From assembly GCA_963753075.1 (NCBI GenBank), contig CAVWAR010000003.1:1-64000 (forward strand): a stretch of 64,000 bases of DNA, in the 5' to 3' direction. The DNA comes from Prado023 sp963753075. Its GTDB lineage: Bacteria; Actinomycetota; Actinomycetes; S36-B12; CAIYMF01. This document shows, piece by piece, positions 7,961 to 16,491 of this stretch (its first letter is position 1; every line of letters starts with the position of its first letter). The notes beneath the pieces were generated by a model. That model saw only the letters and a list, made by a program, of their open reading frames with translations, ran no database searches and was not told the origin of the DNA. Position numbers and translations under genes: made by a program.

Positions 7961-8040
7961 GTACACCAATGTGCGCGCTGCGGCTCGCATCATCGAACAA
8001 GTCGACCGCGGCGCTGCACTGTATGCACGAAAGGATCGAG

Positions 8041-8484
8041 ATGAAGAAGTCAATGGTCGCGGCAGCTGCGGGCGCCGCCCTGTTCGCATCCGGCGCGGTT
8101 ATCCCGTCGGCCAGCGCTGAGGAGCCCACGCCGTCGCTGTCCTACACAACCCCCGAGCCGGGCGCCAACCCCGCCCAGGCCTGCGCGAACAGCGCGAATG
8201 TGATCATCGCCCAGATCAGTGTGGGTGGGGTCGTGGTCGATTCGTTCCCACTGACCGAGCCAGGTGACATGAGTCGCGGAGGCTGCGTCAGCACGCTGAC
8301 CAGCGGCGAGCTCACCACGGCGGCCTACGTTGCGAACTGCAAGGTTCTGGAGAAGGACTTCGCGATGGCCAACCCGAGCGGGCGTCCTTACCCCTATGCG
8401 TTCTACGGCGACCCTGACCTGACAGCCAAGAACAGGGCCGGATGCGTGGCATTGCTGAGGATGTTCCACACATCGATTGTGTGA
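8041..8484 (+). CDS. Small secreted cysteine protein
   Basis: A 147-residue product with a signal peptide (MKKSMVAAAAGAALFASGAV, SASAEE cleavage near residue 26). The mature region has four cysteines (QACANSANV, RGGCVSTLT, VANCKVLEK, AGCVALLRM) and a PYAFYGDPDLTAKNR segment. The helix around the first cysteine resembles the one in the upstream gene. The start is fixed by AAAGGATCGAG just before the ATG. Probably extracellular; function unknown. Confidence 0.65.
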   Translation: MKKSMVAAAAGAALFASGAVIPSASAEEPTPSLSYTTPEPGANPAQACANSANVIIAQISVGGVVVDSFPLTEPGDMSRGGCVSTLTSGELTTAAYVANCKVLEKDFAMANPSGRPYPYAFYGDPDLTAKNRAGCVALLRMFHTSIV

Positions 8485-8564
8485 CCTTCTTGGTCGTGTG
8501 GGGCCAGCTCGGGTTGACACACTCGACACCGCCGAGCGAGGAAGACTTCGACAGTCGCGGGCGC

Positions 8565-8592
8565 GTCATTGCGCCGCCTGCTGGGCGCCCTC
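8565..8592 (+). repeat. GCCGC-core dispersed repeat, copy 7
   Basis: CGTCATTGCGCCGCCTGCTG then GGCGCC. Spacer before the VOC gene. Confidence 0.65.
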
Positions 8593-8685
8593 GATCACGA
8601 CGAGTTCGCGGGCAGGGACATCGCGGGATATCCCAGAGGCCCCGATCACCGGTAGCGTCACGTTCCCGACTTCAATGGAGGAGAC

Positions 8686-9057
8686 ATGGAACTCGGAGCG
8701 TTCTCGGTGTCGCTGACAGTCAAGGACATCCACGCGTCGCGCGCCTTCTACGAGAAGCTCGGCTTCACGTCGACCGGCGGCAACATGGATGAGAACTGGG
8801 TCATCCTCACCAACGGATCCACGGTGATCGGCCTGTTCCAGGGGATGTTCGAAGGCAACATCCTCACGTTCAATCCCGGGTGGGACCAGGCGGCCCAGGA
8901 GGTCGATCCGTTCACCGACGTGCGCCAGATCCAGCAGCAGCTCAGGGCCGCCGGTATCGCGTTCACGGTCGAGGCGGACGAGGCCACCACCGGCCCGGCC
9001 CACATCGTGCTGACCGACCCCGATGGCAACACCATCATGGTCGACCAGCACCGCTGA
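8686..9057 (+). CDS. Single-domain VOC protein
   Basis: A 123-residue glyoxalase-fold protein: SVSLTVKDIHASRAFYEKLG opening, VILTNGSTVIGLFQGMF in the middle and a closing VLTDPDGNTIMVDQH. The GGAGGAGAC just before the ATG fixes the start. The D-P-D-G-N-T-I-M closing strand is typical of extradiol-dioxygenase-like VOC proteins; substrate unknown. Not in an operon. Confidence 0.85.
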   Translation: MELGAFSVSLTVKDIHASRAFYEKLGFTSTGGNMDENWVILTNGSTVIGLFQGMFEGNILTFNPGWDQAAQEVDPFTDVRQIQQQLRAAGIAFTVEADEATTGPAHIVLTDPDGNTIMVDQHR

Positions 9058-9149
9058 CGCGGTCCATCGGCCACCGAGTGCGGCGAGACTCCTGACCGAA
9101 GCTCACGCGTTGCGGGTTCCGCCGGCCGGGCCGCGCTCCTCACGCTCCA

Positions 9150-9180
9150 GGTGCCCCCTATCGCCGCCTGTGGACGCACC
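9150..9180 (+). repeat. GCCGC-core dispersed repeat, copy 8
   Basis: GTGCCCCCTATCGCCGCCTG then TGGACGCACC. It lies between the convergent VOC and methyltransferase genes. Confidence 0.7.
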
Positions 9181-9242
9181 GTGGGCCTTGCGTCACAGCG
9201 CTCACGAAGACGCGGCATCAAACTTGGGGCGCTCAAGTCCGC

Positions 9243-10070
9243 CTAGCTGTTCGCCACCGCGAAGGTGACGTCGTCGGCCTGCGGGTCGAGCCCAGCCAGC
9301 ACCCCTCGGTGCAGGGACACGTCGGCGAATCCCGCCTCGGCGAGCATCGAGTGGATCGTGTCCTCGGTGAAGCAGTGCTCCCAGACGTCGAAGCGGAGCA
9401 CCTCCCTTTCGGTCAGCAGCGTGTACCGGATCCGCTGTGCCAGCACCTGCGGCTCGGCCGTTGTCTCGCTGAGCACCAGGTGGGGACCGGGGGCCCAGAA
9501 CCCGCTGGTTGCCGACGCTTCCCAGCCGCGGCCTGGCCGATGCCGGTCGGCCACGGCCGAGTGCAGGTAGTCGAGCACCAGCTGGCCACCGGGCCGCAAC
9601 CGCCTTCGGACCTCGCGGAGCAGCGCGCGCTGCACCTGAGGTAGGTGCGTGCCAAAGTCCAAGTAGATGAGCATGGCCAGGTCGAACGGGCCCGTGGGCA
9701 GGTCGCGCGTGTAGTCGGCCTCGACGTACTGGAGACGACCCCGGACGTGTTGCCGTGCGTACTCGATGGACGCCTGGTTGAAGTCCACGCCGGTCACGTC
9801 GAAGCCGTCGTCGGCCAACTGCTGGGCGTAACGGCCCGGGCCGCACCCCAGGTCCAGCACGGACGCGCCGGGCGCAAGTCCTGCGGTCAGCAGGTCGATC
9901 GTGCGTCGCACGGCCTCCGGGCTGCGGGTCGCTGCTGTGGTGGAGTCGTCGAGGTGCACGGCCAGGAGTTGCCGCTGGATGTGCGGATCCCGCCAGATCG
10001 AGCCCCCGCTGTGCTCACCCGAGCCGGACGATAGGTCGGCGAGCAGGTGCGGATCGAGGGAAATGGCCAT
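9243..10070 (-). CDS. Class I SAM-dependent methyltransferase
   Basis: A 275-residue Rossmann methyltransferase. Motif I is SVLDLGCGPGRYAQQL (about residues 91-106), followed by DVTGVDFNQASIEYAR (motif post-I, acidic Asp for the ribose), a VEADYTRDLP motif II region and RRRLRPGGQLVLDYL motif III. The N-terminus (LLADLSSGSGEHSGGSIW) and a beta-sandwich-like C-terminal insertion (LSETTAEPQVLAQRIRYTLL) suggest a small-molecule rather than nucleic-acid methyltransferase. Substrate unknown. It stands alone. Confidence 0.88.
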   Translation of the reverse strand: MAISLDPHLLADLSSGSGEHSGGSIWRDPHIQRQLLAVHLDDSTTAATRSPEAVRRTIDLLTAGLAPGASVLDLGCGPGRYAQQLADDGFDVTGVDFNQASIEYARQHVRGRLQYVEADYTRDLPTGPFDLAMLIYLDFGTHLPQVQRALLREVRRRLRPGGQLVLDYLHSAVADRHRPGRGWEASATSGFWAPGPHLVLSETTAEPQVLAQRIRYTLLTEREVLRFDVWEHCFTEDTIHSMLAEAGFADVSLHRGVLAGLDPQADDVTFAVANS

Positions 10071-10195
10071 CCGGCCACGGTACGCCGGGGTCCAATCGGC
10101 TCAGCGGGTGACGACGCCCTCGCGCCGTCGGCTCCGCGGACCACCACTCCGGCGGCGGCCGTGCGCCACCCACGCCACCGCGGGGGTCCCCGGAC

Positions 10196-10441
10196 GTGTG
10201 GGAGAGTCGTGCCGTGGTCGCGGCTGCGTGGTTCGAGAGGATCGGACCCGGCGACGCCCAGCAGCTGGCCACCGACGTTGGCCCCGTCCCGGCCAACGTG
10301 GGCGCCGTGCTGCTCCTCGACGACGTCGACCCCGCCACGCTGGCGGCCACGCTCGCGGGGCGAGTGGTCGGGGTCCTCCGGATGCGGCAGCGCCTGCGGC
10401 GGGCTCCGCTGGGGGGGCGGGTCCCCGGATGTGATCCGTAG
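10196..10441 (+). pseudogene. N-terminal fragment of a WS/DGAT-type acyltransferase
   Basis: An 81-codon frame whose middle reads NVGAVLLLDDVDPATLAATL followed by GVLRMRQRLRRAPLG, resembling the opening of wax-ester synthase/diacylglycerol acyltransferases (a V-G-A-V-L-x-L-D strand, a D-P-A-T-L helix, then R-x-R-Q-R-L). It stops at the position where the family continues for several hundred residues, and the catalytic HHxxxDG motif is absent, so this is a remnant. The following bases contain repeat sequence. Confidence 0.45.
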
Positions 10442-10454
10442 CGGCACAGACTCG

Positions 10455-10525
10455 TTGTTGCGGGCAGCCACGCCCACCCGGTCGCCGGCAAGGAGACCGC
10501 CCGACCCCAGAGGGCGCCCGCTACG
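10455..10525 (+). repeat. Degenerate copy of a motif from the 459-bp repeats
   Basis: GCGGGCAGCCACGCCCACCC then GGAGACCGC and GGGCGCCC resembles GCGGGCAGCAGCGCCCACCC then GCGAGACCGCAGGGCGCCC at 17538-17600 and 50502-50564, with differences and gaps in between. Confidence 0.4.
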
Positions 10526-10540
10526 CGGCGATGTGACCAC
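10512..10540 (-). repeat. GCCGC-core dispersed repeat, copy 9
   Basis: On the minus strand it reads GGTCACATCGCCGCGTAGCG then GGCGCCC. It lies directly downstream of the RelE toxin stop. Confidence 0.6.
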
Positions 10541-10557
10541 CTTGGCCATATCGCGGG

Positions 10558-10821
10558 TCAGCGATGCCTGTAGATGTCTCGCCGATGGCCGACCGCCACG
10601 ACGAGGACCAGGAGTACTTCGTCGTGGATTTCGTAGACGATGCGGAAGTCGCCGGTGCGGACCCGCCACTCGCCGTCGCCGCCGACGAGCTTCTTGGCGC
10701 CGCTGGGGCGTGGCTGTTCGGCGAGGAGCTCGATCGCTGCCTGTATCCGGCGCCTCGCCGCAGGGTCGAGCTTGCGGAACTGCCGCAACGCGGCGGGGGC
10801 TACTTCGACGCGGTGGCTCAT
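10558..10821 (-). CDS. RelE-family mRNA interferase toxin
   Basis: An 87-residue RelE/ParE-superfamily protein: MSHRVEVAPAALRQFRKLD opening, a helical pair ending in a KKLVGGDGEWRVRTGDFRIV strand with the conserved W-R-V-R-x-G-x-F/Y-R-I-V-Y pattern, and a basic end GHRRDIYRHR. RelE toxins cleave mRNA at the ribosome. The ATG overlaps the antitoxin stop as ATGA, so the pair is translationally coupled. Intact. Confidence 0.92.
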   Translation of the reverse strand: MSHRVEVAPAALRQFRKLDPAARRRIQAAIELLAEQPRPSGAKKLVGGDGEWRVRTGDFRIVYEIHDEVLLVLVVAVGHRRDIYRHR

Positions 10822-11081
10822 GTCAGGCCGAGGTCGGCCTTGACATCCTCCCAGGGGATCGCGGGCTGCCCACCGCCGATCTCTTCGCGGGCCGCTCGCG
10901 CGGCTTCGATGTCAGCGAGGTCCTCCGCCGCGGCGATGAGCAGGCCCAGGTCCTCGGCATCGATGACCGCCGCGACCCGCTGCCCACGCCGGGTCAAGTA
11001 GACCGGGTCATGCTGTACGCGAGCGGCGTCCACGACCTCGGCCAAGCGGGCGCGCGCATCGCTGACGGTGATCTCACTCAT
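10818..11081 (-). CDS. Phd/YefM-family antitoxin
   Basis: An 87-residue antitoxin. The N-terminal DNA-binding part MSEITVSDARARLAEVVDAA and VYLTRRGQRVAAVIDAEDL is the classical Phd/YefM fold; the acidic C-terminal tail (LADIEAARAAREEIGGG, IPWEDVKADLGL) binds the toxin. The ATG at 11081 is the natural family start. In this family the antitoxin, alone or with toxin, represses its own promoter, which must lie in 11082-11231. Confidence 0.92.
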   Translation of the reverse strand: MSEITVSDARARLAEVVDAARVQHDPVYLTRRGQRVAAVIDAEDLGLLIAAAEDLADIEAARAAREEIGGGQPAIPWEDVKADLGLT

Positions 11082-11154
11082 GCAGCAAGAGTACCAGCGT
11101 GAGCGCGCTTTTGTACAATACAGCGCAAACCCGTCGGTGACGGCGAGACGCAAT

Positions 11155-11184
11155 CTGCGCGTCCACAGGCGGCGCAATGACGCA
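11155..11184 (-). repeat. GCCGC-core dispersed repeat, copy 10
   Basis: On the minus strand: GCGTCATTGCGCCGCCTGTG then GACGC. It lies upstream of the antitoxin gene, between divergent genes. Confidence 0.7.
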
Positions 11185-11231
11185 GTGGCCTCCGCGATTG
11201 GTGGGACAAGCATCGGTGGCAGGCTCCTGGC

Positions 11232-11910
11232 ATGACACGTGACGAGGCCAGGGACGAGAGCCCGGGTCGGATGGGTGGTACGCCCGAGCGGCCAGCACGC
11301 TTCTTCGACACCCCTGAGGAGTTCTGTGCCTGGCTGGCGCTGCACCACGACACCGCGACCGAGTTGTGGATGGGCCTGAAGAAGATGCACGTCGCCGATC
11401 GCGGCCTGACATGGGAGCAGGCGGTGCCCGAGGCGCTGTGTTGGGGGTGGATCGACTCGGTCGTCCAGCGCATCGACGACGGCATCCGGCGGCAGCGCTG
11501 GACCCCTCGCAAGAAGGCCTCCCACTGGAGCAAGATCAACCTCGACCTCGTCGAGAAGCTGCGCGTGGAGGGGCGGATGCAGCCCAGCGGGTTGGCGATC
11601 TGGGAGCAGCGTCGTCGCGAGGAGGCGGGCTACAGCCAGAAGGGCCCGGAGGTCGGGCTCCCCGACTCCTACGCCACCCGATTTGGCTGCCTCTCCCGCG
11701 GCCACGGCCTTCTGGGGGACATCGACCGGGACCTACCGCAAGTTCTGCACGGTCTGGGTGATCTCGGCCAAGCAGGAGTCCACCCGCGACCGCCGGATGA
11801 CCCAACTGATCGAGAGCTGCGCCGCCGGCGTTCTCGTGCCGAACCAGCGCTACGGCGACGTGCCGAGTTGGGTGCAGCGGGCCGCGGCGGCCGCCGCAGC
11901 AGCGCGGTGA
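11232..11910 (+). pseudogene. YdeI-type (OmpD-associated) protein, frameshifted
   Basis: The first frame (11232 to about 11685) encodes ARFFDTPEEFCAWLALHHD, ALCWGWIDSVVQRIDDG and RRQRWTPRKKASHWSKIN, the hallmarks of YdeI/OmpD-associated-like proteins. The matching C-terminal part (YRKFCTVWVISAKQESTRDR, then LIESCAAG) continues in another frame from about 11683, so one indel near 11680-11685 breaks the gene. The protein would otherwise be about 225 residues, normal for the family. Recent breakage or a sequence error are both possible. The product is presumably cytosolic. Confidence 0.8.
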
Positions 11911-12594
11911 GCGTTGAGACGCACGGCGGGGGTCGCGGCGTTGACCCGTAGCAGGTGAGGCTCGAGCCCACCGGTGACCCGCAGCACGGTCACGGACCCA
12001 TCCCAATCTCGGCTGAACCCGCGCGCCCGACTGGCGGCCGGAATGGGGCACCCTCAGACTGGGCCCGTTGGGGCGCTCAATGCCGCTCACTGGGTGGGGA
12101 TTCTGAGGGTCGCACGAATTCCCGTTCACTGGGGTTGGGTTCGTCTCCCTCGGCGAGGATGGGGCGGCGATCCCGCCCAGCGCAGTCATCTCCAACTACA
12201 CCATCCTGCTGCCCGACTGAGTGAGATTGCGACGGCACATCACGCGGCTCCGCGAGCGGCGCCAGTTTGGCCCCACCCGTCGATCCCAGGGAGCAGCGTC
12301 CGGTTCGCCGCGGACAGTTGGGCGAGCGCGCTGCATCTCACCAGCCGGCGAGCAGCTACCACGCGGACATCTCTCCCACGGTGCTGGAACGTCACGGCCA
12401 CATCCTCGGCCGTAGCGCCGGCGGGCGTGGCGTCGCTTCACGACAGGTGACCCGTGGGTTGGTGCTCGTCCCAATCATCGCTCGCCAAACGTATCGGTGG
12501 GTCACGGGATCGTTCGACCCTCCGGAAGCAGACCAGGCCACGGAGGAGATGAGCCATCCTCGGTGGGGCGGGCAAGGGCCGGGTCGGCCGTGCG
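11911..12594. other. Spacer with a possible coding remnant
   Basis: No intact gene. A short plus-strand frame ending at about 12220 (VGFVSLGEDGAAIPPSAVIS then NYTILLPD) has protein-like composition and could be a C-terminal scrap, but no family is recognised. The rest shows nothing identifiable. Confidence 0.35.
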
Positions 12595-14073
12595 CTACCG
12601 ACCGCGATCGTCGTTGCCGACCGTCCGACCGAATCCGTCCAGGTTCTCGGCGCGGTCCTTGATCTTGGGGCTGTCCTGGGTCCACACCGTGGCCGGTCCC
12701 GGCTGGCCCGACTTGGTCGCCTGACGGACGGTCACCGCCCCTGCTCCGCCCGGAATCGACTTGTCGTACTTGTTGCCGAACACGAGCCAGAGATGGTCGT
12801 TGCCGCTGAGCGGGAGGATGTTCAGTGACTTGGCCGACTGCTTGGACCACTTGACGAGGTCGCCGAGCCCATTGCGCGTGCCCACCACGAGCGCGAACTT
12901 CGCGACCTGGTTGGACAGGTGGCCCGCCAGGGCCAGATCGACGTGCCCGTCTCCGGTGACATCCCCCGCTGCGGCCCTGACGTACCCGGGCCACAGCGCA
13001 TCCGAGCCGGGCTTGCCGGCAGCGCCCAGCACGTGGGGGCGGAACCCGTTGGCGTGCCCGTGCAGCAGCGCGACCGCGCGGTCGGGGTAGTCGGTCCCGA
13101 TCGCCAAGTCGGCTCGGACGTCGGAATTGACGTCACTGAGCCACAGCGACTCGATGGTTGTCCTCTTGCCGGTGAGCCCCAAGGAGGGCAGGCGGATGAG
13201 TTGGCTGTCGGCTGCGGTCAGCCCGCGCTTGCTGCCCCGCAGCACGTGGATGGCGCTGTTCCAGGGTCCCGAGGAGTTCTTGTACTCCACAGAGATGGCC
13301 AGGTCGTCGCGCCCGTCGCCGTTCACATCCCCGGCGGCGAGGTTCTTCCCGAAACGTTCGAAGCTGCGTGGCCTGCTGGCGATCCCGGGGGAGGCCTCGC
13401 TCCATGACTGCACACCGGAGGCCGTCAGGCCGGAGGCCGAACCACGCAAGACTACAACCCGGCCGGTCCAGAACCCCTTCGCGGTGGTCTCATGGTCGAC
13501 ACCGATCCCTAGGTCAGCGTAGCCATCCCCGTCAAAATCGCCCACCGCCAGCGCGTTGCCGAACCAGTCGTCACCCTCGTTCGTGCCGGGGATCCCTTTC
13601 GTGCCCTGGTGCCAGACCTGGTCACCGGCCGCGGTCAGGCCGGTGGGGCTGCCGAAGAGCACCTGCACCTTGCCCGCGTTCGTCTTCCCCACGCCCTCCT
13701 CAGGGACCCCAATCGCAAGATCGGCGTACCCGTCGCGGTTGAAGTCACCGGAGTCCAGCACCTGACCGAACCGGTCGGCCTTCTCGACCTTGCCCTTCAC
13801 ACCTGTGCTGCCCTCGTACCAGAACTGATCGTGATCGGTGGCCCCCTCGGCCGACCCGTACAACACCTGCACCGCCCCAGCCTCGAACGCGGCCTTGAAG
13901 GCCTCCCCCGGAACGCCAACCGCCATGTCCGCGTAGCCGTCCCCGTCGAAGTCGTACGGCATCGCCGCATCCGTGGCCGCAGCAGCGACATCAACTCCCA
14001 CCGGTGTCACCGCCGGTGTGACCGCACCACCAACGACAACCAGACCCAAACCCACCAACAGCGCGCACTTCAT
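12595..14073 (-). CDS. Secreted FG-GAP (integrin-alpha-like) beta-propeller protein
   Basis: A 492-residue exported protein with signal peptide (MKCALLVGLGLVVVGG, AAAA region near 33). At roughly 70-residue spacing it carries calcium-loop FG-GAP repeats: DFDGDGYADMAVG (41), DFNRDGYADLAIG (about 109), DFDGDGYADLGIG, DVNGDGRDDLAIS, DVNSDVRADLAIG and DVTGDGHVDLALA, each followed by a V-L-x-G-S strand. Such proteins fold as Ca-binding seven-bladed propellers on cell surfaces. The DVNSDVRADL copy has lost a Gly, and the last ones are more divergent. It lies downstream of, and in the same direction as, the PD40-like propeller gene; a remnant of the same gene order exists at 28-30.3 kb. ATG 14073 starts the signal peptide. 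Confidence 0.88.
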   Translation of the reverse strand: MKCALLVGLGLVVVGGAVTPAVTPVGVDVAAAATDAAMPYDFDGDGYADMAVGVPGEAFKAAFEAGAVQVLYGSAEGATDHDQFWYEGSTGVKGKVEKADRFGQVLDSGDFNRDGYADLAIGVPEEGVGKTNAGKVQVLFGSPTGLTAAGDQVWHQGTKGIPGTNEGDDWFGNALAVGDFDGDGYADLGIGVDHETTAKGFWTGRVVVLRGSASGLTASGVQSWSEASPGIASRPRSFERFGKNLAAGDVNGDGRDDLAISVEYKNSSGPWNSAIHVLRGSKRGLTAADSQLIRLPSLGLTGKRTTIESLWLSDVNSDVRADLAIGTDYPDRAVALLHGHANGFRPHVLGAAGKPGSDALWPGYVRAAAGDVTGDGHVDLALAGHLSNQVAKFALVVGTRNGLGDLVKWSKQSAKSLNILPLSGNDHLWLVFGNKYDKSIPGGAGAVTVRQATKSGQPGPATVWTQDSPKIKDRAENLDGFGRTVGNDDRGR

Positions 14074-14334
14074 GACCCGCCACCCCGTCCCATATCCAGT
14101 TGACTCCGTCACCACGGTAGACCGGGCGAGCTGGGGCCCGGAAGGGCCGAACGACCTGCCTCCCGGTTGAGGCGACGCACCCGATCAGGCGAGGATGAGG
14201 CTGCGCCCCGTAGGTCGCGGGGCGGCGCGAGTTCCCGGCGGTCCAGACTCGCCGGAACGAATCCAGCGGTGGTAGCTGTGGTAACCGACCCGGGAAGACC
14301 TCACAGCCAGGGTTGTGTGCACCCGTGTGTGCGG

Positions 14335-16491
14335 TCACCAAATCCGGGTCAGGAACACGTCGTACTCGCCATTGGTGTCGTTGTCGACCAGGTCCGACGC
14401 GTCCGAAGAGTAGGTGATCCACTGGCCGTCCGCGCTGATCGCCGAGGAGTACCACTCGCCGGTTGCCTGCGAGCCGTCGCTGCGGACCGAGACTCGCCGG
14501 GTGAGCCCGGTGTTCCAGTCGTAGAGGAAGAGGTCGTAATGGTGGTTGGTGTCGTTCTCGACCAGGTTCGTGGCTGACGACCAGTAGGTTGTCCAGCGGC
14601 CGTCGGCGCTGATCGCTTGGACGTAGGAGCCGCCTGGGGCCGCCAAATCGGGAATGGGGCCAATCGCCTGGCCGCCATCGCTGCGGACCGAGATCCGCCG
14701 GGTGAGCCCGGCTTGCCGGTCGTAGAGGAAGACGTCGGACAACCCATTGGTGTCGTCGTCGACCAGGTTCGCCGCCTCCGAGCCGTAGGTGATCCAGCGA
14801 CCGTCGGCGCTGATCGTCGTACCGCCCGTGTAGCCGGTGGCCTGGTCGCCATCGCTGCTCACCGAGACCCTCCGGGTGAGCCCGGTGTCCCGGTCGAACA
14901 GGAACACGTCGTACGTGTTGTTGGTGTCGTTGGCGACCAGGTCCGCCGCTTGGGACGTGTAGGTGATCCAGCGACCGTCGGCGCTGATCGCCGGCCCACC
15001 GGATCTTCCTGTCGCTTGGACGCCGTCGCTGCGGACCGAGACCCGCCGGGTGAGCCCGGTGTCCCGGTCGTAGAGGAACACGTCCGGAACGCCGTTGGTG
15101 TCGTCGTCGACGAGGTTCGTCGCGTACGAGGTGTAGGTGATCCAGCGACCGTCGGCGCTGATCGCCGGCCCACTAGAGGTGCCTCCGGTGGCTTGGTCTC
15201 CGTCGCTGCGGACCGAGACCCGCCGGGTGAGCCCGGTGTCCCGGTCGTTGAGGAACACGTCCGGAACGCCGTTGGTGTCGTCGTCAACGAGGTTCGTCGC
15301 GTACGAGGTGTAGGTGATCCAGCGACCGTCGGCGCTGATCGCCGGCCCACTAGAGGTGCCTCCGGTGGCTTGGTCTCCGTCGCTGCGGACCGAGACCCGC
15401 CGGGTGAGCCCAGTGTTCCGGTCGTAGAGGAACACGTCGGGAACGCCGTTGGTGTCGTCGTCGACCAGGTTGGATTCGGCCGAGATGTAGGCGATCCACC
15501 GGCCGTCGGCGCTGATCGCAGGGCTGGAGGAGTGGCCGGTGGCTTGGCTGCCGTCGCTGAGGACAGATACCCGGGTGAGGTCCATGACTGAGGGTCCGAG
15601 CGTGCGGGTGGTCAGCGCGGCGCCGGGGCTGGTGTTGCCGGTGGCGTCGCGGGTGAACACCGCGTACGTGAGCGGAGTGTCGACCGGCAGGCCGGCATCG
15701 GTGGCCGAGGCCGCCGTCGCCGAGGTCAGGGCTACCGTGGCACCGTCAGTCGGGGTCTCCGGGACGGTTGTGCCGGTCGCGCGGCGCACGATCACCGTGG
15801 CCAGGTCCGCGTCTGCCGGGTTCGTCCACACCAGGTTGATGCTCGTCGCGGTCGGGTCCACCACGGCCAGACCGGTCACCACACCCGGTGCCGTCGTATC
15901 CGGCAGGATCGGTGGGGGTGGCGTTGTGGGCGGAGGTGTCGACGGGGGCGGCGTCGGCGGCGCAGGTGGCGGGATGGGGGTTGTTGGGGTGGTGGGGGTG
16001 AATCGGTAGGCCTTGGTGGTCACCTTCCGGTACCCGGGGCGGGCGTACACCTTCACCCGGTACTTGCCCTTCTTCACCTTGAGCTTGCGGATCTCGGACT
16101 TCCCCCGGGTCCGGTAGATCCCGACCTTGCGCCACTTGCCCCTGGACTTGCGCTGCAGCTTGAACTTCCAGTTCTTCTTCCCCCGCAGGTCCGGATCGAT
16201 GTTCACCACCAGCCTCTTCTTGCTGGCGAACGCCACCCGCGGCCGCTTCTTCTTCTTGGCCATCGGCACCACCACCGTAGGTGGGCCCGCCGGTGCCGCG
16301 GCCACGAACTGAGGCACCGATCCCGGCACCCCGGGACTGGTCCCGACCACCGGTGGGGCGCTGACCAAGCCCGCGACCATCACCCCGGCAAGCACCGCCC
16401 CGAACCCAGACCGCCGGCCACGCCGCCCGCGGCGGCCACCCGCGCCGTGCGGGTGATTCCCAGGATCCGCTGCACGTGATTGGCCCGACAT
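14335..16491 (-). CDS. Secreted multi-domain beta-propeller protein (Lys-rich domain + FN3-like + PD40-like repeats)
   Basis: A 718-residue protein. Order: Arg-rich head and membrane segment (30-50); a strongly basic region 78-165 (AKKKKRPRVAFASKKRLVV, GKKNWKFKLQRKSRGKW, KSEIRKLKVKKGKYRVKVY); a Pro-rich linker (165-198); an FN3-like domain (about 199-300: TAPGVVTGLAVVDPTATSIN, GNTSPG); then repeats of about 55 residues with the core PAISADGRWITYTS, NLVDDDTNG, DVFLYDRDTGLTRRVSVRSD, the PD40/WD40-like propeller pattern. GGAGGAGCC precedes the ATG at 16491. The repeats are so alike at DNA level that recent expansion is likely. Probably cell-surface; the basic domain may bind anionic polymers (inference). 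A frameshifted paralogue lies at 28092-30171. Confidence 0.88.
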   Translation of the reverse strand: MSGQSRAADPGNHPHGAGGRRGRRGRRSGFGAVLAGVMVAGLVSAPPVVGTSPGVPGSVPQFVAAAPAGPPTVVVPMAKKKKRPRVAFASKKRLVVNIDPDLRGKKNWKFKLQRKSRGKWRKVGIYRTRGKSEIRKLKVKKGKYRVKVYARPGYRKVTTKAYRFTPTTPTTPIPPPAPPTPPPSTPPPTTPPPPILPDTTAPGVVTGLAVVDPTATSINLVWTNPADADLATVIVRRATGTTVPETPTDGATVALTSATAASATDAGLPVDTPLTYAVFTRDATGNTSPGAALTTRTLGPSVMDLTRVSVLSDGSQATGHSSSPAISADGRWIAYISAESNLVDDDTNGVPDVFLYDRNTGLTRRVSVRSDGDQATGGTSSGPAISADGRWITYTSYATNLVDDDTNGVPDVFLNDRDTGLTRRVSVRSDGDQATGGTSSGPAISADGRWITYTSYATNLVDDDTNGVPDVFLYDRDTGLTRRVSVRSDGVQATGRSGGPAISADGRWITYTSQAADLVANDTNNTYDVFLFDRDTGLTRRVSVSSDGDQATGYTGGTTISADGRWITYGSEAANLVDDDTNGLSDVFLYDRQAGLTRRISVRSDGGQAIGPIPDLAAPGGSYVQAISADGRWTTYWSSATNLVENDTNHHYDLFLYDWNTGLTRRVSVRSDGSQATGEWYSSAISADGQWITYSSDASDLVDNDTNGEYDVFLTRIW
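14336..15560. repeat. In-gene tandem propeller repeats
   Basis: About eight units of roughly 165-171 bp encoding the propeller blades; units near 15020-15190 and 15190-15400 are almost identical over about 150 bases (CCGTCGGCGCTGATCGCCGG then CCCACTAGAGGTGCCTCCGG recurs exactly). Confidence 0.8.

Noticed and set aside
14336..15560. CRISPR array (regularly spaced repeats of about 170 bp)
   Set aside because: The periodicity is that of propeller blades in one open frame; repeat and spacer sizes do not fit CRISPR. No CRISPR array was seen elsewhere.
14617..15591. Long plus-strand frame opposite the propeller repeats (and its equivalent at 28966-29847)
   Set aside because: It is a mirror of the repeated coding sequence on the other strand; repetition makes it look protein-like but there is no known fold or start signal.
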